Assembly (NCBI GenBank): GCA_014872875.1
Contig: WKFI01000011.1
Coordinates: forward strand, 248,001-312,000
Direction: 5' to 3'
DNA from: Paracoccaceae bacterium
Lineage (GTDB): Bacteria > Pseudomonadota > Alphaproteobacteria > Rhodobacterales > Rhodobacteraceae
Length of the DNA stretch: 64,000 bases
Positions within the stretch are counted from its first letter, which is position 1. Each line of letters opens with the position of its first letter. A program made the position numbers and the translations under genes. Of this stretch, positions 53,360-62,417 are shown piece by piece. Below the pieces are notes generated by a model that was not told the DNA's origin, did not search any database, and was given only the letters and a program-made list of their open reading frames with translations.

Positions 53360-53929
53360 TTAACGTACACAGATGATTTCGACGCGGCGGTTCTGTGCCA
53401 TATTGGCCGCGCTGTTGTTCGGCACCCGGGGCTGACGCTCACCATAGCCGCGAACGTCCAGTATCCGCGCGCCCGTGCTGCGGCCAACGCGCGCCACGGA
53501 ATCGGCACGGCGTTCGCTGAGACGCATGTTGTAGGCATCCGATGCTCGGCTGTCCGTATGACCGGTGATGATAAAGCCCGACGCTGTTGCGGATTGAAAG
53601 AACTCCCGCAAGCGTTGCTGTCCGGCGGCGCTGATCCGGTGGCTATCCGTCGCAAAAAACTGATCTGACGGCATCACACCGCAGACATTCCCCCGGCGGC
53701 AGACCGGGACACCGGATCGGTTGACATGCGGGGTCATGTAACCCTCTGCGCCGTCATCCATGACCCAGTGTTCACACCCATCGGGGTCCACCCAGATGGT
53801 CGGCACGTAACGTTCGCCGACAACCGTTCTCTGAGTTTGAGCATTTGCCGAGCTGGTCACGGCCCCCGCAGCAAGTGCTGCCACGATCACCGCGGGCAGC
53901 AGATTTCTGAAATTGAACTTAAGCACCAC
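53360..53929 (-). CDS. OmpA-domain envelope protein with an IWVDPxGCxHW module
   Basis: A 189-residue exported protein: signal peptide (LLPAVIVAALAAGAVTSSANA), module IWVDPDGCEHWVMDDGAEGY (~44-63) followed by VPVC, then a C-terminal OmpA-like peptidoglycan-binding domain with GHTDSRASDAYNMRLSERRA and GYGERQPRVPNNSAANMAQN and RRVEI. It would tether the outer membrane to peptidoglycan. The 12-base gap to the lipoprotein gene suggests one transcript. The length is short for an OmpA-family protein. Confidence 0.88.
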   Translation of the reverse strand: MVLKFNFRNLLPAVIVAALAAGAVTSSANAQTQRTVVGERYVPTIWVDPDGCEHWVMDDGAEGYMTPHVNRSGVPVCRRGNVCGVMPSDQFFATDSHRISAAGQQRLREFFQSATASGFIITGHTDSRASDAYNMRLSERRADSVARVGRSTGARILDVRGYGERQPRVPNNSAANMAQNRRVEIICVR

Positions 53930-54049
53930 AGTTATCCTTCACCTATTCCCCCAGAATTGCCGCATGTGACCGAATACATTGGGCACCGTGCTAATCATTT
54001 CCGCTAAGCTTAGGAAAATAAGAGTGAATTGTGAAGCAATTTCCACCAC

Positions 54050-54099
54050 ATATTGTGTCGGAGATGTCAACACTAACGACATCCCCAAAATATTGTGTC
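54050..54099. promoter_or_regulatory. Repeat array upstream of the OmpA-domain gene
   Basis: Two copies of ATATTGTGTC (54050-54059 and 54090-54099) lie 40 bases apart, about four helical turns, with an inverted repeat GATGTC/GACATC at 54063-54083 between them. The block is upstream of the minus-strand gene that starts at 53929. The spacing suggests regulator binding, but the factor is unknown. Confidence 0.45.
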
Positions 54100-54176
54100 C
54101 GATTTGATGGCAATCGATGAAATTGAGCGCGACCCGAGTTTCACAAAATCAGATCAGCGAATCCCTGACAGGAAAC

Positions 54177-55499
54177 TCAGCCTATCAATTCACCCGCCAG
54201 CGAGTTCGGCCCCGAAGACACGATCCGCACCCGCGCCAGGTCGCCGACCTGCGATGTCGGCGCCTGGACATGGACCGCATGCAAATAGTCGGATTTGCCG
54301 ACCATCTGGCCCTCGAACCGACCTGGTTTTTCGAACAGAACACCGAGCTCACGACCGACCATGCTGTCTTGCACTTCCCGCTGTTGGCGTGTCAGCAGAG
54401 CCTGAAGGCGTTGCAACCGTTCATCAGCTTCTGCCGCAGGAACCTGAGGCCGCTCTGCCGCTGGCGTGCCTGGGCGGGTCGAGTATTTGAACGAATAGGC
54501 AGTGCCGTACTTGACCTCTTCGATCAGATCGAGCGTGGCTTGGAAATCCTCTTCCGTCTCTTCCGGAAAGCCAACAATGAAGTCGCCCGAAATCAGGATA
54601 TCAGCACGCGCGGCCCGGATCCGCTCGATGAGACGCAGATAGCTTTCGGCGGTATGGGACCGGTTCATCCGCTTGAGGATCTTGTCAGAGCCAGCCTGCA
54701 CTGGCAGGTGCAGATAAGGCATGAGCTTGGCACAGGTACCATGCGCCTCGATAAGGTCGTCCTGCATATCATTGGGATGACTGGTGGTGAAGCGAATGCG
54801 TTCCAGCCCGTCGATCTTGTCCAACTCCCAGATCAGTTGCGCCAGCGTCATGTCACCGGCCGGCCCGGCCCCGTGATAGGCATTGACGTTTTGACCCAGG
54901 AGAGTGATTTCCCGCACACCGCGTTCCACCAGATCATTGGCTTCACGCAGGATCCGATCGGCAGGGCGGCTGACCTCGGCACCACGGGTGTAGGGCACAA
55001 CACAGAAGGCGCAGAACTTGTCACAGCCTTCCTGCACGGTCAGGAACGCCGTCGGACCGCGTTTCGCCTTGGGGCGGCTTTTCAGCTTCTCGAACTTGTC
55101 CTCTTCCGGAAAATCGGTGTCGAGCGCCTTTTCCCCTTCCCTCGTCTTCGCCTCCATTTCAGGCAGGCGGTGATAGCTTTGCGGACCGACAACCAAATCG
55201 ACCAACGGCTGACGGCGCATGATCTCCTCGCCCTCGGCCTGTGCCACGCAGCCCGCGACGCCGATTTTCAGATCCGGCTTTTCGGCCTTGAGCCCTTTGA
55301 ACCGGCCAAGTTCTGAATAAACCTTCTCGGCCGCCTTTTCCCTGATATGGCAGGTGTTCAGCAGGATCATGTCCGCATCTTCGGCAGATTTTGTTTCAAC
55401 GTAACCTTGGCCGCCCAGCGCCTCGGCCATGCGTTCACTGTCATAGACATTCATCTGACAGCCATAGGTCTTGATAAACAGTTTCTTGGGCGCGGACAT
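54177..55499 (-). CDS. miaB: tRNA-2-methylthio-N6-dimethylallyladenosine synthase
   Basis: A 440-residue radical-SAM methylthiotransferase acting on i6A37 of tRNAs. The N-terminal UPF0004 domain has [17 protein letters not shown], the radical-SAM cysteines are in [15 protein letters not shown], followed by [14 protein letters not shown] and [23 protein letters not shown]-terminal TRAM domain begins at [13 protein letters not shown]. Start [13 protein letters not shown] is family-like. Confidence 0.97.
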   Translation of the reverse strand: MSAPKKLFIKTYGCQMNVYDSERMAEALGGQGYVETKSAEDADMILLNTCHIREKAAEKVYSELGRFKGLKAEKPDLKIGVAGCVAQAEGEEIMRRQPLVDLVVGPQSYHRLPEMEAKTREGEKALDTDFPEEDKFEKLKSRPKAKRGPTAFLTVQEGCDKFCAFCVVPYTRGAEVSRPADRILREANDLVERGVREITLLGQNVNAYHGAGPAGDMTLAQLIWELDKIDGLERIRFTTSHPNDMQDDLIEAHGTCAKLMPYLHLPVQAGSDKILKRMNRSHTAESYLRLIERIRAARADILISGDFIVGFPEETEEDFQATLDLIEEVKYGTAYSFKYSTRPGTPAAERPQVPAAEADERLQRLQALLTRQQREVQDSMVGRELGVLFEKPGRFEGQMVGKSDYLHAVHVQAPTSQVGDLARVRIVSSGPNSLAGELIG

Positions 55500-55626
55500 C
55501 AGGGCTAGCCTTCCAAAGAGAGCAGATCAGCGGCGTCACATACGCGGAAACGGCACCGCTTGCAATGCACGGTCGATTAACCGATTTTGTCCCATAACTC
55601 CAGAAGCAGCAGGACAGGCGCAGGAA

Positions 55627-56496
55627 ATGGAATACGGGTCGCTCAATGCATTTCTGAAACAAGAGGCGGGCCTGCTGAACAAAGGCCCGATCGCGATCAT
55701 CTTTGTCGAGGACGACGTCGAAATCGCCACCAGTGTCCGCCATCACCTGCAATGCGGCTTCAAGACCGTTTTGGTTATGATGCCCGATGCGTTTGATCTG
55801 CCCAAGGACGTGCTGCCCAAAGTCTATCGGATTTCATTCGATTGCGGGCCTCGCAACGCTGTCCCCGAAGCGATAAACCAGATCATTGCAAAATCCGCGC
55901 AAGGCATCTGGCTCTATTACTGCTTCAACGCCGAGTACCTATTCTACCCGTTCTGCGAAACAAGAACTGTCGGGGAAATGTTGACGTTTCACACCGAAGA
56001 AAGACGTGACGCAATGTTGAGTTACGTGATCGACTTGTATTCCGGTGATCTTGAAAAGAACCCGAATGCCGTTTCGCTGGATCAGGCTTGCCTGGACAAG
56101 TCCGGTTACTACGCACAATCCCGGACCGACGTGGAAACGGGGCACCCCCGCGAGCGGCAATTGGATTTCTTTGGTGGGCTGCGCTGGCGGTACGAAGAAC
56201 ACATCCCGAAAACCAGCCGAAAAATCGACCGGATCGCGCTGTTCAAGGCAAAACCGGGCTTGGAACTGAACGCCGATCACACGTTCAACGATCAGGAGTA
56301 CAACACCTACTCATGCCCTTGGCATCACAACCTCACGGCAGCGATCTGTTCGTTTCGCACGGCCAAGGCACTGAAACGCAATCCGGGATCGACCTTCGAT
56401 ATCCACACGTTCCGGTGCCATAACTCGACCCCGTTCGAATGGCATTCGCGGCAATTGCTGGATCTGGGACTGATGGAACCCGGCCAGTGGTTCTAA
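55627..56496 (+). CDS. Conserved-type protein of unknown function, possibly glycosyltransferase-like
   Basis: A 289-residue cytoplasmic protein. It begins MEYGSLNAFLKQEAGLL, has GPIAIIFVEDDVEIATSVRHHLQCG, then repeated acidic and aromatic segments, GIWLYYCFNAEYLFYPFCETRTVGEM and a C-terminal half with LRWRYEEHIP, DRIALFKAKPGLELNADHTFND and YNTYSCPWHHNLTAAICSFRTAKAL. The EDDVE, DRIxLF and HHN segments recall the GT2-like proteins of roseobacters, but I cannot assign a family. ATG at 55627 is preceded by AGGA-type ribosome sequence. No neighbour gives a function. Confidence 0.7.
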   Translation: MEYGSLNAFLKQEAGLLNKGPIAIIFVEDDVEIATSVRHHLQCGFKTVLVMMPDAFDLPKDVLPKVYRISFDCGPRNAVPEAINQIIAKSAQGIWLYYCFNAEYLFYPFCETRTVGEMLTFHTEERRDAMLSYVIDLYSGDLEKNPNAVSLDQACLDKSGYYAQSRTDVETGHPRERQLDFFGGLRWRYEEHIPKTSRKIDRIALFKAKPGLELNADHTFNDQEYNTYSCPWHHNLTAAICSFRTAKALKRNPGSTFDIHTFRCHNSTPFEWHSRQLLDLGLMEPGQWF

Positions 56497-56570
56497 GGGG
56501 TTATACCCTGTTTAAGCCTAGCCAGAAACTCAAGGCGGGGCAGGATTTCCACTGCCCCGCCTGATCTGGA

Positions 56571-57368
56571 TTATCGCTGGAGCAGCATCGGGAACCAGTC
56601 TTCCCGCAAACGTTGGCCCGGCACCATGTCGTGACCCGGATAAGGCGGTGAGGTACGGCCAGGACGCTCGACATAGCGTGCATCATCGCCAACCAAACGC
56701 AGTGAAAAGGCCCGGCGGCGCTGACTGCTGGTATTGCCACGTGCGCCATGCAGGATCTTGTAGTTGAACGCCACCGCATCGCCTGGCTGCATCGGATATT
56801 CCAGAATGGTCATGCCTTCCGCGTCCGGATCCGGAATCGGCATGTATTGCCCTTCATCAGCGAAAAAGCCCTCCTCCGACACCCAACGGGTCGGGAGCAC
56901 TTCTTTTTCCCAACGATGCGAGCCCGCCACGCAGCGCAAGGTCGCATCGGACACTGGGTCCAATGGTGACCAGAAACTGATCGTCTGCTGGCCTTCAACA
57001 AAATAATATGGTCCGTCCTGATGCCAGGGGGTCGCCATGGACGTACCCGGTTCTTTGACCAAAACATGATCGTGGAACATCTGAACCGATTGCGATTTCA
57101 TAAGATCGGCAGCCACTTCGGCAACCGGTGACTCTTCGATTGCCCGCCGGATCGCCGGAATGCGTTCCCAATTGCAATAGTCATCAAAGAAGCGGCCGGT
57201 TTGACCTGCCTTTTCATTGTTCGAAGCATAAGGGCCGGGATTTTCCATGTTTTCAGCCACGCCTTCGCGCAACAGATTGACCTGATCGGCGAACAAACCG
57301 CGAATCAGGACCACTCCGTCCCGCTGAAACTGCTCGACATCCGCGTCGGTAATAAGTGGGTGCACCAT
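56571..57368 (-). CDS. Phytanoyl-CoA dioxygenase-family protein
   Basis: A 265-residue Fe(II)/2-oxoglutarate-dependent dioxygenase-fold protein of the PhyH family. Iron ligands are HQD in PWHQDGPYY and the distal His in YKILHGARGN; the 2-oxoglutarate Arg is likely in RRRAFSLRLVG. It probably hydroxylates a small organic molecule. It diverges from the LysR gene at 57467 by 98 bases, so the LysR protein is the likely regulator. Confidence 0.92.
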   Translation of the reverse strand: MVHPLITDADVEQFQRDGVVLIRGLFADQVNLLREGVAENMENPGPYASNNEKAGQTGRFFDDYCNWERIPAIRRAIEESPVAEVAADLMKSQSVQMFHDHVLVKEPGTSMATPWHQDGPYYFVEGQQTISFWSPLDPVSDATLRCVAGSHRWEKEVLPTRWVSEEGFFADEGQYMPIPDPDAEGMTILEYPMQPGDAVAFNYKILHGARGNTSSQRRRAFSLRLVGDDARYVERPGRTSPPYPGHDMVPGQRLREDWFPMLLQR

Positions 57369-57466
57369 GGCAAATCCTCCCTATCTGTTCTGTTCGTGCC
57401 TGTGTCCCTGATGCCCTGTGACGAACATTCTTTCAAATAATATCCTACTAATGTACCTATACACTC

Positions 57467-58360
57467 ATGTTATACCTCACCCTCCGCCAGTACGAATATG
57501 TCACCGCGATAGCGCGCCACGGGAGTCTGTCCGCAGCCTCCGAAGCACTGAATGTCAGCCAACCAGCCCTGTCGAATGCGCTCAGCCGGATCGAAGAACA
57601 TATTGGCCAGCCATTGTTTCTGAGACGACGCGGCGCGGCCCTGATTCCTACGCCCCGCGGAAGACGTTTTGCCCAACATGCCCAGTCGCTGCTGGACCAG
57701 GCAACCAGCCTTGAGACATCCGAGAGCCTCTCGGCCACGCCAGCCCGACTTGCCTTGGGGTGTTTTTCGGATCTCGCACCATTCATGATGGCGCCAGCTT
57801 TGCGGGCTTTGCGTACGGCTCTACCCGAAACAAATGTCGAATACTTCTCGGAACCGTTCCAGCCATTGATCACGGCACTGCTGACCGGTCGAATCGATCT
57901 CGCTCTGACCTATGATCTGGGGTTGGATGAGAGCTTTGAAAAGCACCAGATTGCACAAGTTGTCCCACACGCCCTCGTGACCCCCAATCATCCCTTGGCC
58001 CAAAAGGGGGAGATCACGCTGCAAGATATCGGTTCTGCACCGCTCATCCTGTCACTGGAAGGGCTGTCCGTGCAGCACATGCTGTCGCTGTTTCGTTCCC
58101 AAGGTCTGCGACCGTATGTGGCGCATCGTGCGGGCTCGCTCGAATTGTTGCGAAGCCTCGCAGCCAACGGCGAAGGGATTGGCATCAGCTACAGCCTGCC
58201 GCCCAACAGTCAAAGTTATGACGGCAAAGCGCTGGTCAGTCTTCCGATATCCGATACCGAAGCGGCCGAACCGATCGTGCTTGTCAGCCACGGCGCATCA
58301 AGTGGCCCCTCCACATCGGAGGCGGTCCAAGCTCTGATCGAAGCTCTCAAGTCAGGGTAG
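57467..58360 (+). CDS. LysR-family transcriptional regulator
   Basis: A 297-residue LysR protein. The winged helix starts at residue ~5 with LTLRQYEYVTAIARHGSLSAASEALNVSQPALSNALSRI and FLRRRGAALIPTPRGRR; the effector domain follows with ARLALGCFSDLAPFM. It is divergent from the PhyH dioxygenase. The effector is unknown. The convergent irr gene ends 2 bases after its stop. Confidence 0.93.
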   Translation: MLYLTLRQYEYVTAIARHGSLSAASEALNVSQPALSNALSRIEEHIGQPLFLRRRGAALIPTPRGRRFAQHAQSLLDQATSLETSESLSATPARLALGCFSDLAPFMMAPALRALRTALPETNVEYFSEPFQPLITALLTGRIDLALTYDLGLDESFEKHQIAQVVPHALVTPNHPLAQKGEITLQDIGSAPLILSLEGLSVQHMLSLFRSQGLRPYVAHRAGSLELLRSLAANGEGIGISYSLPPNSQSYDGKALVSLPISDTEAAEPIVLVSHGASSGPSTSEAVQALIEALKSG

Positions 58361-58362
58361 TA

Positions 58363-58785
58363 TCAGTTGCGCACCTTGCGCAAACGTATGACCACATCCA
58401 CAGAAGCGATTTCCAGCCCTTCTGGAGCGTTCGGCAATTGCTGTATCACCAGCTGTTCCGAAGGGGCGTCAGACAAGCGGCCTTCGTCTTCCCAGAAGAA
58501 ATGCGGATGATCGTGGGTGTTTGTATCGAAATAGCTTTTCGATCCGTCCACCGTGATCTCCTGCAACACCCCCGCATCGCAAAATGCCCGCAGCGTGTTG
58601 TAGACCGTGGCCAGAGAGACGGCAGATCCGCTTTTCTTGGCAGATTCGAAAAGACTCTCGGCCGTCACATGGCGATGTTTGCCATCGCCGATCAACAATT
58701 CGGCGAGCGCCACCCGTTGGCGAGTCGGTCGCAGCCCGGCTGTAACCAGCCAATCCGTTGCAATTTCCACGCTTTTCGGCGTCAT
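58363..58785 (-). CDS. irr: Iron response regulator Irr (Fur family)
   Basis: A 140-residue Fur-family regulator: winged helix with GLRPTRQRVALAELLIGDG, HVTAESLFESAKKSG, SLATVYNTLRAFCDAGVL and the His-rich motif NTHDHPHFFWEDEGRL, which is the Irr-type heme/metal site (HxHxHF). Irr controls heme and iron genes in alphaproteobacteria. ATG at 58785 matches the family. It is divergent from fabA (189 bases), the common Irr-fabA arrangement. Confidence 0.92.
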   Translation of the reverse strand: MTPKSVEIATDWLVTAGLRPTRQRVALAELLIGDGKHRHVTAESLFESAKKSGSAVSLATVYNTLRAFCDAGVLQEITVDGSKSYFDTNTHDHPHFFWEDEGRLSDAPSEQLVIQQLPNAPEGLEIASVDVVIRLRKVRN

Positions 58786-58974
58786 CAGCGATCTCGCACT
58801 CTGTTGCTGACCGTATATATAGGGCCAGATACCTGCGGATTTCAAATGAAATTCATTCGCAACAGCGTCAATATAGCCCTGAACTGCACGTTCGGACGCT
58901 CTTGCAGGACCCTTTGGCGCAGTGCTAGACGGGGCCAGATGAAGTGAAGACCCTTAGGCAGGAGGCGTGCCAGC

Positions 58975-59484
58975 ATGGCCCAATACCCCAGCAGCTTTGA
59001 CAAAGAGGACTTGCTGAAGTGCGCCCGTGGCGAATTGTTCGGCCCCGGTAACGCCCAGCTGCCCGCTCCGCCGATGCTGATGATGGACCGCATTACCGAG
59101 GTCAGCGCCGATGGCGGCGCCAATGGCAAAGGTCACATCGTCGCTGAATTCGACATCACCCCGGACCTGTGGTTCTTCGAATGCCACTTCCCCGGCAACC
59201 CGATCATGCCCGGCTGTCTGGGTCTGGACGGCCTGTGGCAGCTGACCGGTTTCAACCTTGGCTGGCGGGGCTGGCAGGGGCGCGGTTACGCATTGGGTGT
59301 GGGTGAGGTAAAACTGACCGGCATGGTCCGCCCCGACCGCAAGATGCTGACCTACAAGATCGACTTCACCAAGGCGATCCAGACTCGTCGCCTGACCATG
59401 GGAGTCGCCGACGGCATCGTCGAAGCGGATGGTGAAATGATCTACCAGGTCAAGGACATGAAGGTCGCGCTGAGCGAAAGCTGA
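58975..59484 (+). CDS. fabA: 3-hydroxydecanoyl-ACP dehydratase
   Basis: A 169-residue FabA dehydratase/isomerase that creates the cis double bond of unsaturated fatty acids. The catalytic His is in [20 protein letters not shown], with the second acidic residue in the LGLDGLWQL segment. Start [14 protein letters not shown] is family-like. fabB and fabI lie 1.7 kb downstream instead of directly after it. A terminator follows. Confidence 0.97.
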   Translation: MAQYPSSFDKEDLLKCARGELFGPGNAQLPAPPMLMMDRITEVSADGGANGKGHIVAEFDITPDLWFFECHFPGNPIMPGCLGLDGLWQLTGFNLGWRGWQGRGYALGVGEVKLTGMVRPDRKMLTYKIDFTKAIQTRRLTMGVADGIVEADGEMIYQVKDMKVALSES

Positions 59485-59511
59485 GCTACCACGAAATTTG
59501 CGGAAATGATA

Positions 59512-59537
59512 AAGGGGCCAGCGGCCCCTTTTTTCTT
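59512..59537 (+). terminator. Rho-independent terminator after fabA
   Basis: AAGGGGCC (59512-59519) and GGCCCCTT (59523-59530) form a perfect stem with a 3-base loop, followed by TTTT. Confidence 0.9.
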
Positions 59538-59539
59538 GT

Positions 59540-59899
59540 GATGACGGTGGAGATGGTAACGACCGCCTCTTCAGACAGCGCTGGAACGATGATCTCGAGG
59601 GTGGCAACGGAAACGACATTTTGGACGGGGGCCGCGGCAATGACACGCTTTCTGGTGGCGCGGGCAACGACCCCTTCGTTTTCGCTGAGGGTCGGGAAAC
59701 TATCGAAGATTTTGGCTCTGGCGACGTCGTTAAGATCTCGAATGCACTGGGTGTGTCACGCTTTGCAGACGTTCTTGCAATCGCCACGACGGTTGGCGGC
59801 GGTGACGACGTTCTGATCAATTTTGGAGGCGACAATTCCCTGAGGCTGGAGAATGTGCTTCTCTCTGCTTTGTCCGAAAGCGACTTTGTGTTCACGTAG
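59540..59899 (+). pseudogene. RTX (hemolysin-type calcium-binding) gene fragment
   Basis: An open frame from 59513 to TAG at 59899 encodes GGxGxDxLx-type repeats, including GGDGNDRLF, EGGNGNDILDGGRGNDTLSG and GGAGNDPFVF, and an RTX-protein tail (DDVLINFGGDNSLRLENV, ending SESDFVFT). No start codon or ribosome site is suitable: the first repeats merge into the fabA terminator. It is the 3' end of a secreted calcium-binding protein gene, left by deletion or insertion. The repeat LFRQRWND suggests a partially decayed copy. Product is unlikely to be made. Confidence 0.8.
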
Positions 59900-59990
59900 G
59901 AGACGCCCCTCCCCATGCCCGAGACAGGGTGAACCGGCCCCCAAGATTGAGACGTTCAATTCGGGCTTCGGGCACGCGGTTGGAACTAAA

Positions 59991-60017
59991 CAAAAGAGGC
60001 CTCAGGGTCTCTTTTCC
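59991..60017. terminator. Hairpin with flanking A and T runs
   Basis: AAAAGAGGCC and GGGTCTCTTTT pair imperfectly around TCA, with A and T runs on both sides. It is 19 bases after the stop of the minus-strand gene at 60036 and could end that transcript. Confidence 0.6.
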
Positions 60018-60035
60018 GGCTGAAAGCGATGACTT

Positions 60036-60269
60036 TCAGTGCAAACTTAACAGTATTTCGATATCGCGACGGGATAACGGTGCCAGCAGGGCGCGGTCCT
60101 CGGCGTTCAGATTACCGGCAGCACTGACATGCTGCTCAATAATCACCGCGATTTCGCTGGTCCGCAGATAGTAGAAGGCCGGGTTGTCCTGGCTGATTTT
60201 CTGGACGATCCGTTGCAACAGTGCTTTGCGCTTTTCCGCATCCAAGTCATTGCGTTTGTCCTGCAGCAT
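60036..60269 (-). CDS. Small protein of unknown function
   Basis: A 77-residue helical, charged protein: MLQDKRNDLDAEKRKALLQR and IVQKISQDNPAFYYLRTSE, then EDRALLAPLSRRDIEIL. Codon third-position GC is high, like real genes here. I do not recognise it; the first half distantly recalls the tail of peptide-binding proteins but is too short to assign. It diverges from the gene at 60372. It is one of the genes that separate fabA from fabB. Confidence 0.5.
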   Translation of the reverse strand: MLQDKRNDLDAEKRKALLQRIVQKISQDNPAFYYLRTSEIAVIIEQHVSAAGNLNAEDRALLAPLSRRDIEILLSLH

Positions 60270-60371
60270 GGCTGGCCTGTCCGAGTTTTCGATTTACGTT
60301 AAGCAAGCAGGTAGGACGGTTCCTACCGCCGTCCACAGGAGGCATTCCTACATGGAGGAGGATCTGAACGA

Positions 60372-60998
60372 ATGATGCGAGGCATGTCAAACCTGTTCAC
60401 CAGCATATCTCCGGCGCAGAAGGCGATTCAAGCTGCCGATGCAGAAGCGCTCAGGACCTGGACCCAGAAGCTGCGTGTGATCGACAAGGACCCGTATCTG
60501 AGCCTCGCCGATGACACCCTGCGACTGATCTCGGTGTTCGATGACCTGAAATACGACCGGGCTGATCTGGACATGATGTCCGGTCCCATGCGCCGACGCG
60601 TTGTCACCAAACTTGCACCGCTGGGTTTCAGGCAGAAATCCGGATCGGTCATCGAAAACCGCGAGATCGATCTCCGCATACTGCTGCCGAAGTTCCGGGC
60701 ACTCGGTGCCTCTCCTTTCGATGCCATCCGTGACACCCCGCGCAGAGCGCAGGATTTCTATGTCCTGACCCCCACCCAGACCGCCTGCCAGTTCATCGAA
60801 AGCTACCCGATTGACGACGCCGTGGAGCGGATCAAGACACTGATAGTCAAACACCCGATCAACCTGTACCGCATCTGGGACTTTCTTGAGAAATACGATC
60901 AGCACAATGCATTTCTGAACGCCATCGGCCACCTGAAGTACGTCCAGCGAAAAGCTGTGGAGTCGGAGCCTTTGCGCTCTCGGTATGCGCTAAGGTGA
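60372..60998 (+). CDS. Protein of unknown function between fabA and fabB
   Basis: A 208-residue soluble protein, mostly helical: SPAQKAIQAADAEALRTW, DLDMMSGPMRRRVVTKLAPLGF and ESYPIDDAVERIKTLIVKHP. No known domain was recognised. A GAGGAGG ribosome site is about 10 bases before ATG. The gap to fabB is 184 bases, so it is probably separate from the fab transcript. Confidence 0.7.
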   Translation: MMRGMSNLFTSISPAQKAIQAADAEALRTWTQKLRVIDKDPYLSLADDTLRLISVFDDLKYDRADLDMMSGPMRRRVVTKLAPLGFRQKSGSVIENREIDLRILLPKFRALGASPFDAIRDTPRRAQDFYVLTPTQTACQFIESYPIDDAVERIKTLIVKHPINLYRIWDFLEKYDQHNAFLNAIGHLKYVQRKAVESEPLRSRYALR

Positions 60999-61182
60999 TC
61001 GCAAGGCACTGATCACATCAGAAAAATGGCCTATCCCAAGGGAGTCCCGGTTGGGCGCGAAGCAAAGGAACGTACCTGTTCAAACCCAACGACTCCCGAG
61101 GGCGCAACGCTAAACCCCAAGCCACCTTGCACCCATCCCCAGCAATGCATACTAAGACGTAAGCAAACAAGGGAGTGCACGT

Positions 61183-62412
61183 ATGCGTCGTGTCGTCGTC
61201 ACCGGTCTGGGGATCGTCTCCTCCATCGGGAACAATGCCGAAGAGGTCACGGCCTCGCTCAAGGCGGGCAAGTCGGGCATCGTAGCCAGCCCCGAAATGG
61301 CTGAACACGGCTTCCGCAGCCAGATTGCAGGCACTCTGAAAGTTGATGTTGCCGAACATGTGGACAAGCGCACCCTTCGCTTCATGGGACCAGGTGCTGC
61401 CTATGCGCATATGGCGATGAGCCAGGCGATTGCCGATGCGGGCCTGTCGGACGACGACGTCGTGAACGTGCGCACCGGTTTGGTCGCAGGTTCAGGCGGG
61501 CCGTCCACCAGCGCCATGCTGACCGCGCATCAGGTTGTTGCCAAAACCGGCGCGACCAAGCGGATCGGGCCCTTTGCGGTGCCGAAATGCATGAGCTCCA
61601 CGATTTCGGCCAACTTGGCGACCGCGTTCAAGATCAAGGGTATCAACTACTCGATCACCTCGGCCTGCTCGACTTCGCTGCATTGCATCGGCAACGCGGC
61701 CGAGCAGATCATGATGGGCAAGCAGGATGTTATGTTCGCTGGCGGCGGCGAGGAGCTGGACTGGACACTGTCCTGCCTGTTTGACGCGATGGGCGCCATG
61801 TCTTCGAAATACAATGACACTCCGGAAAAGGCGTCGCGCGCCTTTGACCAGGACCGCGACGGTTTCGTGATCTCGGGTGGCGGCGGCATCGTCGTGCTGG
61901 AGGAGTTGGACCGTGCACTGGCGCGTGGCGCCAAAATCTATGCTGAAGTGACCGGCTATGGCGCCACTTCGGATGGGCATGACATGGTTGCACCATCTGG
62001 CGAAGGCGGCGAACGGGCGATGCGCCTGGCGCTGTCCACCCTGCCGGAAGACCGCAAGGTCAGCTATATCAACGCACATGGAACCTCGACCCCCGTTGGC
62101 GATGTCGGCGAAGTTGAAGCCTGCCGCCGGGTCTTTGGCGAAGGCTATGTGCCGCCGATCAGTTCCACCAAATCCATGACCGGCCACGCCCAGGGTGCGG
62201 CCGGTGCGTTGGAGGCAATCTTCTGCCTGCTGATGCTGGACAATGATTTCATCACACCATCAATCAATGTCGACACCTTGGCCGAAGGCATTCAGCCCGG
62301 CGAAGTTGCAACCGAACTGGTCGAAAACGCTGGTCTCGATTCGGTGATGACCAACAGCTTTGGCTTTGGCGGCACCAACGGTTCGATGGTTCTGAGCAAG
62401 TACAAGGGGTAA
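61183..62412 (+). CDS. fabB: Beta-ketoacyl-ACP synthase I
   Basis: A 409-residue condensing enzyme. The catalytic Cys is in TSACSTSLHCIGNA, and the two His are in INAHGTSTPVGD and KSMTGHAQGAAGA; the C-terminal NSFGFGGTN is complete. It elongates unsaturated acyl chains. The start MRRVVVTGLGIVSSIG is family-like. It is 5 bases before fabI, so they share a transcript. Confidence 0.97.
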   Translation: MRRVVVTGLGIVSSIGNNAEEVTASLKAGKSGIVASPEMAEHGFRSQIAGTLKVDVAEHVDKRTLRFMGPGAAYAHMAMSQAIADAGLSDDDVVNVRTGLVAGSGGPSTSAMLTAHQVVAKTGATKRIGPFAVPKCMSSTISANLATAFKIKGINYSITSACSTSLHCIGNAAEQIMMGKQDVMFAGGGEELDWTLSCLFDAMGAMSSKYNDTPEKASRAFDQDRDGFVISGGGGIVVLEELDRALARGAKIYAEVTGYGATSDGHDMVAPSGEGGERAMRLALSTLPEDRKVSYINAHGTSTPVGDVGEVEACRRVFGEGYVPPISSTKSMTGHAQGAAGALEAIFCLLMLDNDFITPSINVDTLAEGIQPGEVATELVENAGLDSVMTNSFGFGGTNGSMVLSKYKG

Positions 62413-62417
62413 CAACC

